A stretch of DNA of 62,401 bases from positions 1 to 62,401 of IMG/VR virus record IMGVR_UViG_3300042894_008338; one strand, given 5' to 3'. This DNA comes from a virus. Made by a program: the position numbers and the translations under genes. This document shows, piece by piece, positions 16,100 through 24,468 of this stretch (positions are counted from its first letter, which is position 1; each line of letters opens with the position of its first letter). The notes beneath the pieces are model-generated. The model had not been told where the DNA came from, ran no database searches, and was given only the letters and a program-made list of their open reading frames with translations.

Positions 16100-16882
16100 T
16101 CATTTTTTAAGAAAATAGTCATTAAATACTTGTGACATTTGCCATTCTGGGAATTGGCCTTTATATTTTTCTAATGGCAATCTAGCCATGATTTCAGGTT
16201 TTCTGAAGAATGGCTCTACTACTGTTTTAATTATTTCACTTTCAGTAATGGTTAAATTGACGATATTGAACCATTCTTTTTGTGTAATGATTGGGGTATA
16301 GTATTTAAAAGAGAATTCTGGATTGCAATCCATGGCCTTGAGTTCTTCTTCTGTAAAAACCAAATGAACCCATGCCTTGTTTATTGTTCTATAAGTGTGT
16401 CCACCATGGCGGCTCATCCAACTGTGGCAGCGAACGAATATTTTAGTTTCATTGTGAGAAATATCGAAAACATTTTTAAGAACATTAACTGGGTTAGTGG
16501 AGTGATCTAAAACATCATAAAGTATTACATAATCGTATGGTGCATGGGATTTAACCATATCTATATTTGTGGTCAATAGGTATTTTTCTTGGACTTCCCA
16601 AGGATGGATTCCCGTGACTTTCACATCATATCCAATAGATTTTGCTGCGACTTTTGAGGCTTCAATGGCTAAGTGTCCTTCGCCGCAACCAAAATCGCAA
16701 ATTTTCTTATCTTTTAAATCAAAAGAAACGTAATCGATAATTCCTTCTGCTCTTTCAAACTTATCTTCTTCGCTATCAGAGCAAATGAGGAATGGCGGAA
16801 CGGCTTCTGGCCATTCTGGACTCATTAGCATGTCTACTAAATGATGAATATTTTCTGGGAGCTTTGATTTATCAATTTGCAT
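16100..16882 (-). CDS. SAM-dependent methyltransferase, paralogue 1
   Basis: 260 residues. SAM motif I is KICDFGCGEGHLAIEA, motif II acidic end IGYDVK, and YDYVILYDVLDHSTNPVNVL is the post-motif II block. The C-terminal part holds RCHSWMSRHGGHT and NKAWVHLVFTEEEL, which recur nearly unchanged in the gene at 59944-60891, so the two are paralogues over the catalytic and C-terminal domains. Convergent with the sulfotransferase-like gene, stops 2 bases apart. Substrate unknown. Confidence 0.78.
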   Translation of the reverse strand: MQIDKSKLPENIHHLVDMLMSPEWPEAVPPFLICSDSEEDKFERAEGIIDYVSFDLKDKKICDFGCGEGHLAIEASKVAAKSIGYDVKVTGIHPWEVQEKYLLTTNIDMVKSHAPYDYVILYDVLDHSTNPVNVLKNVFDISHNETKIFVRCHSWMSRHGGHTYRTINKAWVHLVFTEEELKAMDCNPEFSFKYYTPIITQKEWFNIVNLTITESEIIKTVVEPFFRKPEIMARLPLEKYKGQFPEWQMSQVFNDYFLKK

Positions 16883-16893
16883 ATTAGTACTTT

Positions 16894-17166
16894 TTATTTT
16901 TTGCCTCTAGTTGTGGCCCAATTAAAAACTTCTTCCACATCATCTTTACTTGTAGATATATGATCACTGACCCAGTCATGACCACCATCAATCATTTTGT
17001 CAAGTTCATGTGGATTCATCCTAAGTAAAAAATCACACTTTTGCACAATAGTTTTCAAATTTGAAAAAAACATATAATGCTTAATTCCATCTGAATCTTT
17101 AGACTCATCCATCTGATTTTCAGAAATAACACCAGAAAGATAGAGAATTTCTTTTTTATTATTCAC
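16894..17166 (-). CDS. Hypothetical protein
   Basis: 90 residues from a GTG at 17166 with GAGG five bases upstream. Hydrophilic, no recognisable motif; contains FLLRMNPHELDKMIDGGHDWVSDH. Lies 10 bases after the tagged repeat protein and 11 bases before the methyltransferase, likely one transcript. Confidence 0.55.
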   Translation of the reverse strand: MNNKKEILYLSGVISENQMDESKDSDGIKHYMFFSNLKTIVQKCDFLLRMNPHELDKMIDGGHDWVSDHISTSKDDVEEVFNWATTRGKK

Positions 17167-17176
17167 TTTTACCTCA

Positions 17177-18223
17177 TTACATCATAGGGGGAGCGGGAGG
17201 AGTTCCTTGAGGAGGAGTTCTTTGACCTGCCATTCCAACTGGCGGCATCAAAGAATTTTGATCACTGGGTGTAGTAGTGTCGCCTCCCATTTGAGGGCTT
17301 GCTCCCATTTGAGGGCTTGCTCCCATTTGAGGGCTTGCTCCCATTTGAGGGCTTGCTCCCATTTGAGGGCTTGCTCCCATTTGAGGGCTTGCTCCCATTT
17401 GAGGGCTTGCTCCCATTTGAGGGTCACCTCCCATTTGAGGGCTTGCTCCCATTTGAGGGCTTGCTCCCATTGGATCGTCAGGCATCATTCCCATTTGATT
17501 TTGGCCACCTTGTCCAATTTGCGGAGGAGGTGGAGCAGCGTTCATATTATTTGCGTCTTGTGATTGGGGACCGCCAGCGTTTGCCATATTAAACTGGTCT
17601 GCCCCTTCTGGTGATTCTGGTTTATCTTTGTTATCATCTTCTTTATTATGATGACCGCCAAGTAAAATTCCTAGAACATCATCGGTAGCGTGTTTAATGT
17701 GGCTTACAACAAAATTAGCAAACTTCTTGCCAAGATCTCCGTGAGAATGATCTGTCTTGTGATGCATTGGATCTTTTTCAAGACTCAAGAGTTGATCATC
17801 GAAATCGGAGTTGACAATCATATTCAATGCGTGAAGAGAATCAATATTAGTCAAATGTTTAATCAGGCTTTCGTGAGAGAACACATGCTGTAAGTCCTTC
17901 AAATTTTTAAATTCATGATTATAGACTTGACGAAGATTGCTGCGAATTCCCTCTTTGGTTTTAGCGTGATTAACTAATGCTGCGGCTATAAATTTCAGAC
18001 TCTTAGTTCCCTTGCGATGAGAGTCTACCCATCCTTCAATTTTCTTCTTAATGTTTGCAAGATACCTAATAGAACGAGCTTTTTCTTCAAGTTCGTCTTC
18101 TTCCTTGGCCTGACGGTGAGCCGCTTTCAGGGCATCCATATCATCGTCTGACATATTCTCTCTAGACATTGTTTCGTAAAGATTACGATCACGACCAAAT
18201 AACCAATTATCAAAATTTCTCAT
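17177..18223 (-). CDS. N-terminally tagged protein with MGASPQ repeats (possible internal virion protein)
   Basis: 348 residues from ATG 18223, chosen because GGGGAG is 5 bases upstream. Begins MRNFDNWLFGRDRN, matching a short N-terminal peptide shared by other genes here. Residues about 10-200 are charged and helical, then a His/Asp-rich link, and a Pro/Gln/Met/Gly-rich tail containing ten hexapeptides (MGASPQ, one MGGDPQ) encoded by an 18-bp tandem repeat. Codon-level repeat identity is almost perfect, implying recent expansion. A T4-late-like motif lies just upstream (18241-18251). Role unknown; packaging into the virion is inferred. Confidence 0.7.
   Translation of the reverse strand: MRNFDNWLFGRDRNLYETMSRENMSDDDMDALKAAHRQAKEEDELEEKARSIRYLANIKKKIEGWVDSHRKGTKSLKFIAAALVNHAKTKEGIRSNLRQVYNHEFKNLKDLQHVFSHESLIKHLTNIDSLHALNMIVNSDFDDQLLSLEKDPMHHKTDHSHGDLGKKFANFVVSHIKHATDDVLGILLGGHHNKEDDNKDKPESPEGADQFNMANAGGPQSQDANNMNAAPPPPQIGQGGQNQMGMMPDDPMGASPQMGASPQMGGDPQMGASPQMGASPQMGASPQMGASPQMGASPQMGASPQMGASPQMGGDTTTPSDQNSLMPPVGMAGQRTPPQGTPPAPPMM
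17286..17465 (-). repeat. 18-bp tandem repeat, ten units
   Basis: Ten head-to-tail copies of CCCATTTGAGGGCTTGCT (plus strand), the eighth with the variant end GTCACCT, then a decayed eleventh. It encodes the MGASPQ hexapeptides of the leftward gene 17177-18223. No spacers, so not CRISPR. Copy number is likely to vary between isolates. Confidence 0.97.
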
Positions 18224-18240
18224 AGTTCTCCCCATTGCTT

Positions 18241-18251
18241 AAATTATTTAG
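18241..18251 (-). promoter_or_regulatory. T4-late-like promoter motif
   Basis: CTAAATAATTT on the leftward strand, 17 bases upstream of the start at 18223. Resembles the TATAAATA/CTAAATA late promoters of T4-like phages. Confidence 0.4.
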
Positions 18252-18257
18252 ATTGTT

Positions 18258-18611
18258 TTACAAATTTTTCTCATCATTTATTTGTGTTTCAAGGGAGTTA
18301 TCATATTTATTTTGACACATATAGCACATTATGTGGCCAAAATCATATTTACTAGCCTTTAAAATTTCATTTTTACAGTTAATTTCAATGCATAATCCAA
18401 GTTTATTTTTCTCTAATTTCATTTTGTCTTCGATTTCACGTTCCAGAAAATAACGGTATCCTTTTTCAAACATAGGCATCATAGTATGGATGCCTTTGAT
18501 CTCATTGCAAATAATAATCTCTGGGGCATTCAGATTGGCCAAAGCGATGATTCTTTTGCATTTTTTAATCAAATTGTTTCTTGCTTTTTCGTAACATTCC
18601 TTTTCTGACAT
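18258..18611 (-). CDS. Hypothetical protein with cysteine pairs
   Basis: 117 residues, ribosome site GGCGGAAG before ATG 18611. Helical N-terminus; the C-terminal third has C-I-E-I-N-C and C-Y-M-C pairs that could bind zinc. Divergent from the operon at 18734; a 17-bp palindrome lies between them. Not recognised. Confidence 0.6.
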   Translation of the reverse strand: MSEKECYEKARNNLIKKCKRIIALANLNAPEIIICNEIKGIHTMMPMFEKGYRYFLEREIEDKMKLEKNKLGLCIEINCKNEILKASKYDFGHIMCYMCQNKYDNSLETQINDEKNL

Positions 18612-18643
18612 GACTTCCGCCTTTTAAGAAAATTCAGCATGTG

Positions 18644-18660
18644 GACAAAACAATTTTGTC
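18644..18660. promoter_or_regulatory. 17-bp palindrome in a divergent intergenic region
   Basis: GACAAAA-CAA-TTTTGTC, perfect 7-bp arms around 3 bases, between divergent genes 18611 and 18734. Operator-like. A 17-bp palindrome with the same GAC...GTC ends lies at 56371-56387. Confidence 0.4.
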
Positions 18661-18733
18661 AACACCTCTATTTTACATTAGAAAATGGTAATGGTAAAAA
18701 TCTTTACAGTTTTTTGTTCCAAAGGAGAAAAGA

Positions 18734-19015
18734 ATGGAAAAGTTCATCACATGTAAGTGTGGAAGCCCAGATCACATTGTCAGACTGTCGATGAACAAAT
18801 GGGAAAAAGATGGTAAGATTTGCGATCTAGATGTTTCAATAGATATCTATTTAAATCCAGAGAGATCATTTTTTAGAAGAATATGGATTGCAATTAAATA
18901 TATCTTTGGTCATCAGGTCTTTTCTTATGACGAAATTTTGCTTGATGGTGAAAAATCTAAAACAATAATTAATTTTTTGCAAGAATCAGAATTATTGAGA
19001 GAAAGTCTTGATTAG
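18734..19015 (+). CDS. Conserved phage protein with CxC start motif
   Basis: 93 residues, ribosome site AAAGGAG before ATG 18734. Begins MEKFITCKCGSPDHIVRLS and contains SFFRRIWIAIKYIFGH followed by DEILLD, an arrangement I know from small proteins of many large myoviruses. The C-K-C and C-D pair may bind metal. Biochemical role unknown. First gene of a rightward operon that ends with two sigma-like factors. Confidence 0.7.
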   Translation: MEKFITCKCGSPDHIVRLSMNKWEKDGKICDLDVSIDIYLNPERSFFRRIWIAIKYIFGHQVFSYDEILLDGEKSKTIINFLQESELLRESLD

Positions 19016-19029
19016 ATATTGGAGAAAAA

Positions 19030-19212
19030 ATGAGTGAAGTTTCAGATTTTCATGAAAATAATCAACATCTTTTTGACGATGCTATAAAAATGCGTGAATC
19101 AGGTAATGAAAAAGAAGCGAATTTAATTTTTTATCTATTGCATCAGATTGTTGATAAATGTAAAATAATTGACGAGTTGAGAAATGAAACAAAGTATCGT
19201 TGGAGCAAGTAA
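19030..19212 (+). CDS. Small helical protein
   Basis: 60 residues, ribosome site GGAGAAAAA before ATG 19030. Almost entirely helical and charged. Its stop overlaps the next start as TAATG at 19210-19214. No motif. Second gene of the operon. Confidence 0.6.
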   Translation: MSEVSDFHENNQHLFDDAIKMRESGNEKEANLIFYLLHQIVDKCKIIDELRNETKYRWSK

Positions 19213-19640
19213 TGTCAACGAAATGCAGTATGTATTGGGACGGGGTGGTCCATATTTATCAAGAATGTTTTGACGAAAAAAATATCATAATAGAAAGATC
19301 TGATCCCAAAGTTTTAATTAAAATGGAGTTGAATCTCAAACAAGTAATCAGTCTGACTCGTTGCTTCGATTATGAGTCAATGAAAAAACAAGCATATCTT
19401 ACAGATGAATATATCACGAATCATGTTACATCAACAGTTGATTCAAGAAATAGAGATCCGATAGGTATGATTTCTGAGATGTTAGTTTATGGAGATGTTG
19501 ATGGACCAAGAGAAGATCAGATAAATAATGGAATTAAACATTACACTGACAAAAGAAACTTCTTGAAAAAAATTGTAGATGAAATAGAATCAACAAACAG
19601 ACATTGGAATTTTAATTTCGGATTGGAAGAAATAATATAA
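19212..19640 (+). CDS. Hypothetical protein
   Basis: 142 residues from ATG 19212 (GGAG 8 bases upstream), coupled to the previous gene. Begins MSTKCSMYWDGVVHIYQECF. Mixed fold, no recognised motif. Third gene of the operon leading to the sigma-like pair. Confidence 0.6.
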   Translation: MSTKCSMYWDGVVHIYQECFDEKNIIIERSDPKVLIKMELNLKQVISLTRCFDYESMKKQAYLTDEYITNHVTSTVDSRNRDPIGMISEMLVYGDVDGPREDQINNGIKHYTDKRNFLKKIVDEIESTNRHWNFNFGLEEII

Positions 19641-19654
19641 ATAAGGAAGTTATC

Positions 19655-20497
19655 ATGATCAGCAAGATGCATGACGATATAAAAAAACTTGTGGATTTTG
19701 AAAAACTTAAAAAATGCAATGACATTTGTCATAAATGGTCAACAAGATTTGGTATTGGCAAAAGAGAATACATGAGATTCATGTATAATATCTTTAAAAA
19801 TCCAGAATCAGTTAAAAAACAACTTGAAGTAAAATACAGGTCACAGTTTACAAAAGACTGTAAGGTGATGTTTTACGCAGCAGAAGTTGAAAATGTTCTT
19901 ATCAAGCAATATCACGCCATGATATTCAACATTATGAAGAAATTCAGGATTGATCAGAATGATTTCGATGAATATGTCACAGACGGTTTCATGGCAATTC
20001 GTGCTGCTACTTGGCAGTACAGAACATATAAAGTGAAAGCATCATTCACAACTTATGCCCATAGGGCAATATTCATGAGAATTAAAGGTAAGCTTTGCAA
20101 AGAGAAAGAAAAAAGAGATCGTCGTCATAATTTGAGGATAAGTTTTGAAAGTGATTACGACGAAGGATCTTTCAACATTAACAATCATGTTAATTGCAAA
20201 CAATATTCTGATTCTGAACGAGAACTTGAGTCAGACATAGAAAATGTTATTATTCAAAATAAATTAAATGATCAGGAAGCGATGATGCTTCGTAGTTTTG
20301 CAAATCATAAGATGGATAATGGAAGATGGTATGATGAATATAGAAAAAAATATATAAATGAAAAAATAGGCCTGCCCTATAGTCGTCAGGCAATTTACAA
20401 TCAACTTGAGATTCTTCATAAAAAACTTCTAAAGTTCTTTGAAAAAAATGATATGTTACCAAAAAATTTCGATATTAGCAGAAAGATAAAGACATGA
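19655..20497 (+). CDS. Sigma-70-like factor, tandem copy 1
   Basis: 280 residues. Residues about 70-150 (VMFYAAEVENVLIKQYHAMIF...FDEYVTDGFMAIRAATWQYRTYKVKASFTTYAHRAIFMRIKG, quoted in parts) follow sigma regions 2.1-2.4: the DxxD-like helix, the aromatic-rich W-Q-Y-R melting segment and the F-T-T-Y-A-H-R-A recognition helix. LNDQEAMMLRSF and YSRQAIYNQLEIL near 210-265 make a region 4-like HTH. TATAAATA lies 11 bases upstream of ATG 19655. The next gene is a clear paralogue with ATGA overlap, about half the residues matching by eye. Confidence 0.75.
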   Translation: MISKMHDDIKKLVDFEKLKKCNDICHKWSTRFGIGKREYMRFMYNIFKNPESVKKQLEVKYRSQFTKDCKVMFYAAEVENVLIKQYHAMIFNIMKKFRIDQNDFDEYVTDGFMAIRAATWQYRTYKVKASFTTYAHRAIFMRIKGKLCKEKEKRDRRHNLRISFESDYDEGSFNINNHVNCKQYSDSERELESDIENVIIQNKLNDQEAMMLRSFANHKMDNGRWYDEYRKKYINEKIGLPYSRQAIYNQLEILHKKLLKFFEKNDMLPKNFDISRKIKT

Positions 20498-21342
20498 TCA
20501 GCAAGATGCGTAATAACATTAACGAGCTAGTTGATTTTCAAAAACTAAAAACAGCCAATGATCTTGGCTATAAGTGGTCAAGATATTTCAACATTAAAAA
20601 ACGTGATTACATGAAGTTCATTCAAATTCTCAGGAGAGATTCCAGCCATTACAAAAGCATTACAGAAAAAAACTTTAGGTCTCAATTATCAAAAGATCTC
20701 AAGGTGATGTTTTATGCGGCTGAAATTGAAAATATATTATTAGAACAATATAGCGCCATGATTTTCAACATCATGCGTAAATTTAATTTAACCATAGATC
20801 AATATGATCAATATGTAACTGATGGTTATTTAGCTATTCGCTCTGCCACTTGGCAATATCGAACATATAAAATTGAAGCTAAATTCACAACATTTGTTCA
20901 CAAAGCAATCTTTATGAGAATTCGTGGGAAAATGCATAAAGAGCGATTGAAAATTGCAAGACGCTCAAAAATCAACATTTATAATGAATCAGACTACAAA
21001 GAAAATAAATTTGATCTGACTGTTTTCCCAAAAAACTATTCGGAAGATTACTCAAATTTTGAAAATGATATTCAGTGTGTTATTAAGGAATGTCGTCTTA
21101 GCGAACAAGAATCATTTATGTTAATTAGTTATATCAACAGAGGTCTTGAGGATGGATCTAATTGGTATGATGAATACAGAAGAATTTATAAAAGTCCCAA
21201 AGTTGACACGCCATTAAGTAGACAAACAATTTATAATCAGCTTAATTACATTCAAAACAAGATTGCAAAATATTTACGCAGAAACAATATTGTTCCTCAT
21301 GATTTTGTTGTGTGTAAAACACGACAAGGAGATTTGCGTTAG
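20494..21342 (+). CDS. Sigma-70-like factor, tandem copy 2
   Basis: 282 residues, ATG overlapping the stop of copy 1. Same layout: MISKMRNNINELVDFQKLK start, YDQYVTDGYLAIRSATWQYR and FTTFVHKAIFMRIRGK in region 2, LSEQESFMLISYI and LSRQTIYNQLNYI in region 4. A recent-to-intermediate gene duplication with both copies intact, suggesting distinct promoter classes or timing. Convergent with the glycosyltransferase at 21339, overlapping by 4 bases. Confidence 0.75.
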   Translation: MISKMRNNINELVDFQKLKTANDLGYKWSRYFNIKKRDYMKFIQILRRDSSHYKSITEKNFRSQLSKDLKVMFYAAEIENILLEQYSAMIFNIMRKFNLTIDQYDQYVTDGYLAIRSATWQYRTYKIEAKFTTFVHKAIFMRIRGKMHKERLKIARRSKINIYNESDYKENKFDLTVFPKNYSEDYSNFENDIQCVIKECRLSEQESFMLISYINRGLEDGSNWYDEYRRIYKSPKVDTPLSRQTIYNQLNYIQNKIAKYLRRNNIVPHDFVVCKTRQGDLR

Positions 21343-22181
21343 CGGTTGAAAAACTTGCATTTAATCTTCTTTGGCCCATGCCATTTTCCTGCTCTATGAA
21401 ATTTTAGCCATGTTGCATACCAGTTTGGAGTTATTGTGTGAAATATTTTAGTTGGACCATTTAATTTATACGTTTGCACTTCTGTCGAATCAAAATATGT
21501 GCTTTTAAAATTATTTTCAATAACAAATGTGGTGAAAGCTAATTCTTCTCTAAACCCCATACACTTAACAACACTTTCGTTTATTTTATTTGCCAAATTT
21601 GAAAAATACTTACCAACAGAATGATTTTCTCTCTTTATATTGACGCATAAATCATAAACCTTTCTTCCATACTCTTGGAATGTTCCATTGCGAAACAAAA
21701 TTACTCCAGAATTAAAAGGATAGAAATGTTTTTCACAAATTGGTAAATTAACACCATTCTTTTTCATATTGTTTTTATCGCCAACAATGTCATAGTTTTT
21801 GTACGAATCAAACAATGATGTAATATCAGCAAAAATAAATGTATCTGCGTCCAACAAAAGAATATTTTCACCGTCCACTCTTACAAATTCTTTTCTCTGA
21901 ATTGGAGTAAATCCTTGTTCCTCGCCCATGTCTAAATCTTCAACTATATTGAAAATTACATTCATTTTGCTGCATTCATGAACAAATTGACTAAAATTAA
22001 ACCATGGAACACCAAGTTTTTTTTCTTTGTAACCAGAAATTTGACGGCTATGTTGATTTTTATCACGAATGCATAGAATTTCCACTGGAATTTTAGGATT
22101 ATATCGCCTCAAAGAAATAAGGCTAAAATAAACTAAAACCATGTAAAATGGAGACTCATTAACAATGTAGACAACTTTCAT
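21339..22181 (-). CDS. Glycosyltransferase, GT8-like
   Basis: 280 residues from ATG 22181 (a TTG one codon earlier is less likely). MKVVYIVNESPFYMVLVYFSL start, DAD at 111-113 in ENILLLDADTFIFADI is the DxD metal site, FYPFNSGVILFRNG is the acceptor-side segment typical of GT8 and related nucleotide-diphospho-sugar transferases, and a late His in IFHTITPNW could ligate the metal. Has no ribosome site: the bases just before ATG form a short GC hairpin plus T-run. Acceptor unknown. Confidence 0.75.
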   Translation of the reverse strand: MKVVYIVNESPFYMVLVYFSLISLRRYNPKIPVEILCIRDKNQHSRQISGYKEKKLGVPWFNFSQFVHECSKMNVIFNIVEDLDMGEEQGFTPIQRKEFVRVDGENILLLDADTFIFADITSLFDSYKNYDIVGDKNNMKKNGVNLPICEKHFYPFNSGVILFRNGTFQEYGRKVYDLCVNIKRENHSVGKYFSNLANKINESVVKCMGFREELAFTTFVIENNFKSTYFDSTEVQTYKLNGPTKIFHTITPNWYATWLKFHRAGKWHGPKKIKCKFFNR

Positions 22182-22182
22182 C

Positions 22183-22203
22183 AAAAACGGAGCAAAAACT
22201 CCG
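22183..22203 (-). terminator. Short rho-independent terminator abutting a start codon
   Basis: On the leftward strand, CGGAG-TTTTTG-CTCCG followed by TTTTTG, directly before the ATG at 22181. Five GC-rich pairs plus a T-run. It would end the transcript of 22261-22986, or regulate entry into the glycosyltransferase gene. Confidence 0.5.
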
Positions 22204-22238
22204 ACCTCTCTATGACCACAGCTTAATTATAGTGCGCT

Positions 22239-22257
22239 TTATTCAGTTGCTGAATAA
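22239..22257. repeat. Inverted repeat
   Basis: TTATTCAG-TTG-CTGAATAA, 8-bp arms with a 3-base loop, 3 bases past the stop of gene 22261-22986. AT-rich hairpin, possible transcript end or operator. Confidence 0.4.
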
Positions 22258-22260
22258 TTA

Positions 22261-22986
22261 TTAGTCTAAACCTAGTTCATGATCTTCAATATTTTTGATG
22301 TAATTTGAGAACTTGTCAATAAGTCCTCTGTTTCTGAGTTCTTTGAAAGCTAAGTTTTCTAAACTGAATTCTCCTCCCTTTTGAAGAGCTATTCCACGAA
22401 GTGAACGAATTCTTTCCTTGTAAGCTTTCATCTGTGCAACTTTATTGCCTTTATGCTTCATGAACTTTTCCATGTTGCTTGCTATTTCCTTAATCTTTTT
22501 CTGAAGATAAGGATCTTTGTAATCAACTTTTACTTTCTTTGGGTCTTTGATCCATTTATTTTGCATTAAACTGAAAACACCTTGATCGCTACTTGACTTG
22601 TCATCAGTTCCTTGAGCGTAAAGTTCAACAGGATAACCCTTAACCTTAATATCATGAGTTAAAGAGCAAAGTGCCTTCTTGTTAGAAAGGTAATCATCCA
22701 TTATTTCTGGACTACAAACTTTAAGTTTTTTCTTATCAATTATCAAATGCACGTCAATATCAGATAATTCCGTGTAATTAAAATTTGCATTTCCACCCGT
22801 GAAAATAATATCTTTGATGGCTTCTTTGGGAATTTTCGCAAAATCACGGAAAAATTCAGCTATTTTCAAAAGATGTTTTCTTACTTCCTGATCCAAATTA
22901 TTGTTCTTCCACAATTTGGGGTTCAACTCGTCATGATATTGAAGAGTTGTCTCCCGCTCGACTAAAAATGAAAAAAAACTTTGCAT
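22261..22986 (-). CDS. Phage nucleotidyltransferase-fold protein with N-terminal tag
   Basis: 241 residues. After the tag MQSFFSFLVERE come HDELNPKLWKNNNLDQEVR, then IIFTGGNANFNYTELSDIDVHLIID (about 60-84, given in two parts as GGNANFN and SDIDVHLIID), the Gly-Gly and DxD signature of polymerase-beta-type nucleotidyltransferases. D76 and D78 should bind metal. I know this same layout (tag, H-x-x-L-N-P-K-L-W, T-G-S/G-N-A-N) from T4-like cyanophages and jumbo phages. Substrate unknown. A TATAAATA motif sits one base from the ATG and no ribosome site is present, suggesting a nearly leaderless late message. Confidence 0.78.
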   Translation of the reverse strand: MQSFFSFLVERETTLQYHDELNPKLWKNNNLDQEVRKHLLKIAEFFRDFAKIPKEAIKDIIFTGGNANFNYTELSDIDVHLIIDKKKLKVCSPEIMDDYLSNKKALCSLTHDIKVKGYPVELYAQGTDDKSSSDQGVFSLMQNKWIKDPKKVKVDYKDPYLQKKIKEIASNMEKFMKHKGNKVAQMKAYKERIRSLRGIALQKGGEFSLENLAFKELRNRGLIDKFSNYIKNIEDHELGLD

Positions 22987-22987
22987 A

Positions 22988-23000
22988 ATAATTATTTATA
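22988..23000 (-). promoter_or_regulatory. T4-late-like promoter motif
   Basis: TATAAATAATTAT on the leftward strand, one base upstream of the ATG at 22986. Confidence 0.35.
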
Positions 23001-23109
23001 GCTTTCGTGACAGAATCATTATGAAGTTGTATTGCTAAATTCATTTTTTAATGATAATTATTTAAAAAAAATGAATAAATAAAGCAAGTAATTATTTTAT
23101 GAGGTAAAT

Positions 23110-24321
23110 ATGCGAAGTTATTTTGAATTCATTGAACATAAAAATAAATTTTCATTAATCAATAATAGTTCAATGATTAATGAAAATGTGTTTGATGAAG
23201 AGGAATTTAATAGAATAGACGAACTGTGGGGCTTTGGTAAAAGAGTTCCAACTCCAGACTATGATTTAGAGTTAATTTCCAAAGATGTTGGATCAAGATC
23301 AGCAGGGTACGATAGTTCTTCTAATCCTTTTAAAGATAAGCCATATGAACCAAGACCTAAACCAAAACCAAGTTATGATTTGAACGCAATTGCATCAGAC
23401 ATTCAAGCACGAGAAAAACAAAAAGAACTCTCTGCCAAGCCAAATACAAATAACATTCAAAAGCAAATAGAAATTTTGCGTGATCATCTTAGGAAAAATG
23501 GGATAAATGATTCCAAATACAGTGATGAGACGATGAAAAGAACAGTATTTAAAATATTAAGTTTTCCAAAAAATATACAAAAAGAAAAAGTCAAAGAAAT
23601 GATTGCTATGCTAAAATCAAAATCTCTTGGACAACCAGTATCTCGTGGACAAGTAGGACTTGGACAAGTAGGCAGCACAGGAACAAAACTCGATTCTGGA
23701 GGAGATCAATCTGGCTCTGTAGGCTTACAACAAAGAGGAAAGCCAACTTATATGGCAGGCAAAGGTCAATCTGGAGGAGATTACAATTTTTCTTCTACCC
23801 CATCAGACACAAGTAAAATGTTGTCAATGGGATCTGGATTCAACACTGATGGTGCAGGTGGATCATTAATGGGTAATACTAGAACTGGACTTAGCCCAGA
23901 ACAAATAGCAGCTTATCAACAAAGAATGAGCGGTAAAGGAAAGATTGCACCAGTAGCCGATACAGGATCAGGAACAGGATCAACTATGAGTTTTGGCAAT
24001 GACAAAATGTCATACAATCCAGAAATAGGTTCATCTTCAAATCAATTAACTAGTTTTAATTCACCATCTGAAGCAACACCACGCAGTCTTGATGGAATTG
24101 AAAGACAAACCGCTTCTAGTCCTTCTAGTGGTTCTGGTCTTAGCCCAGAACAAAAAGCAGCTTATTACAAACGAGTTGGTCTAAATCCAGATGGAAATGC
24201 TAATAGGCCAATGCCTGTTGCAGATACTGTTCCCCCAGAACAAAACATCATCAGGTCAACTGATAATCCATTTGCCGCAAACGTGACATATGCTAGAAGA
24301 GCAGCAATGCGAAAATGGTAA
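23110..24321 (+). CDS. Tagged low-complexity protein (possible internal virion protein)
   Basis: 403 residues, ribosome site GAGGTAAAT before ATG 23110. Begins MRSYFEFIEHKNK, the closest match in the window to the T4 capsid-targeting peptide. Residues 80-190 contain a short helical domain, the rest is Gly/Ser/Gln/Pro-rich and includes two imperfect copies of GLSPEQxAAYxxR (about 258-271 and 343-356). No enzyme motif. Precedes the tRNA gene. A structural or packaged role is inferred from the tag and composition. Confidence 0.65.
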   Translation: MRSYFEFIEHKNKFSLINNSSMINENVFDEEEFNRIDELWGFGKRVPTPDYDLELISKDVGSRSAGYDSSSNPFKDKPYEPRPKPKPSYDLNAIASDIQAREKQKELSAKPNTNNIQKQIEILRDHLRKNGINDSKYSDETMKRTVFKILSFPKNIQKEKVKEMIAMLKSKSLGQPVSRGQVGLGQVGSTGTKLDSGGDQSGSVGLQQRGKPTYMAGKGQSGGDYNFSSTPSDTSKMLSMGSGFNTDGAGGSLMGNTRTGLSPEQIAAYQQRMSGKGKIAPVADTGSGTGSTMSFGNDKMSYNPEIGSSSNQLTSFNSPSEATPRSLDGIERQTASSPSSGSGLSPEQKAAYYKRVGLNPDGNANRPMPVADTVPPEQNIIRSTDNPFAANVTYARRAAMRKW

Positions 24322-24348
24322 AACAATAGAAATCATATGATTTTTTTA

Positions 24349-24420
24349 TCGAGCCGTTTGGAGTCGAACCAAACTGTACAACTGTATAAGAATTGGTGCA
24401 TCACCGGATGCGTCGGCTCG
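24349..24420 (-). tRNA. tRNA-Ile (anticodon UAU)
   Basis: Folds as a complete cloverleaf on the minus strand: acceptor CGAGCCG/CGGCTCG (7 bp), D stem GCAT/ATGC with a short CCGGTG loop, anticodon stem CAATT/AGTTG with loop CTTATAC (anticodon TAT), variable TACAG, T stem TTTGG/CCAAA with loop TTCGACT, discriminator A. No encoded CCA. Reads AUA isoleucine codons, which AT-rich phage genes use often and GC-richer hosts avoid. The short D loop is mildly unusual. Confidence 0.9.
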
Positions 24421-24468
24421 TTAAATCAATTTTAGTGTTTACATTACAAATTTTCAAGTCATAAAATA

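Noticed and set aside
17286-17465. CRISPR array
   Set aside because: Units are contiguous with no spacers and are in frame within a coding sequence.
17207-17592. Plus-strand frames with repeated ACSHLR or FEGLLP units
   Set aside because: They are mirror readings of the 18-bp tandem repeat coding for MGASPQ on the minus strand; no ribosome site and no independent support.
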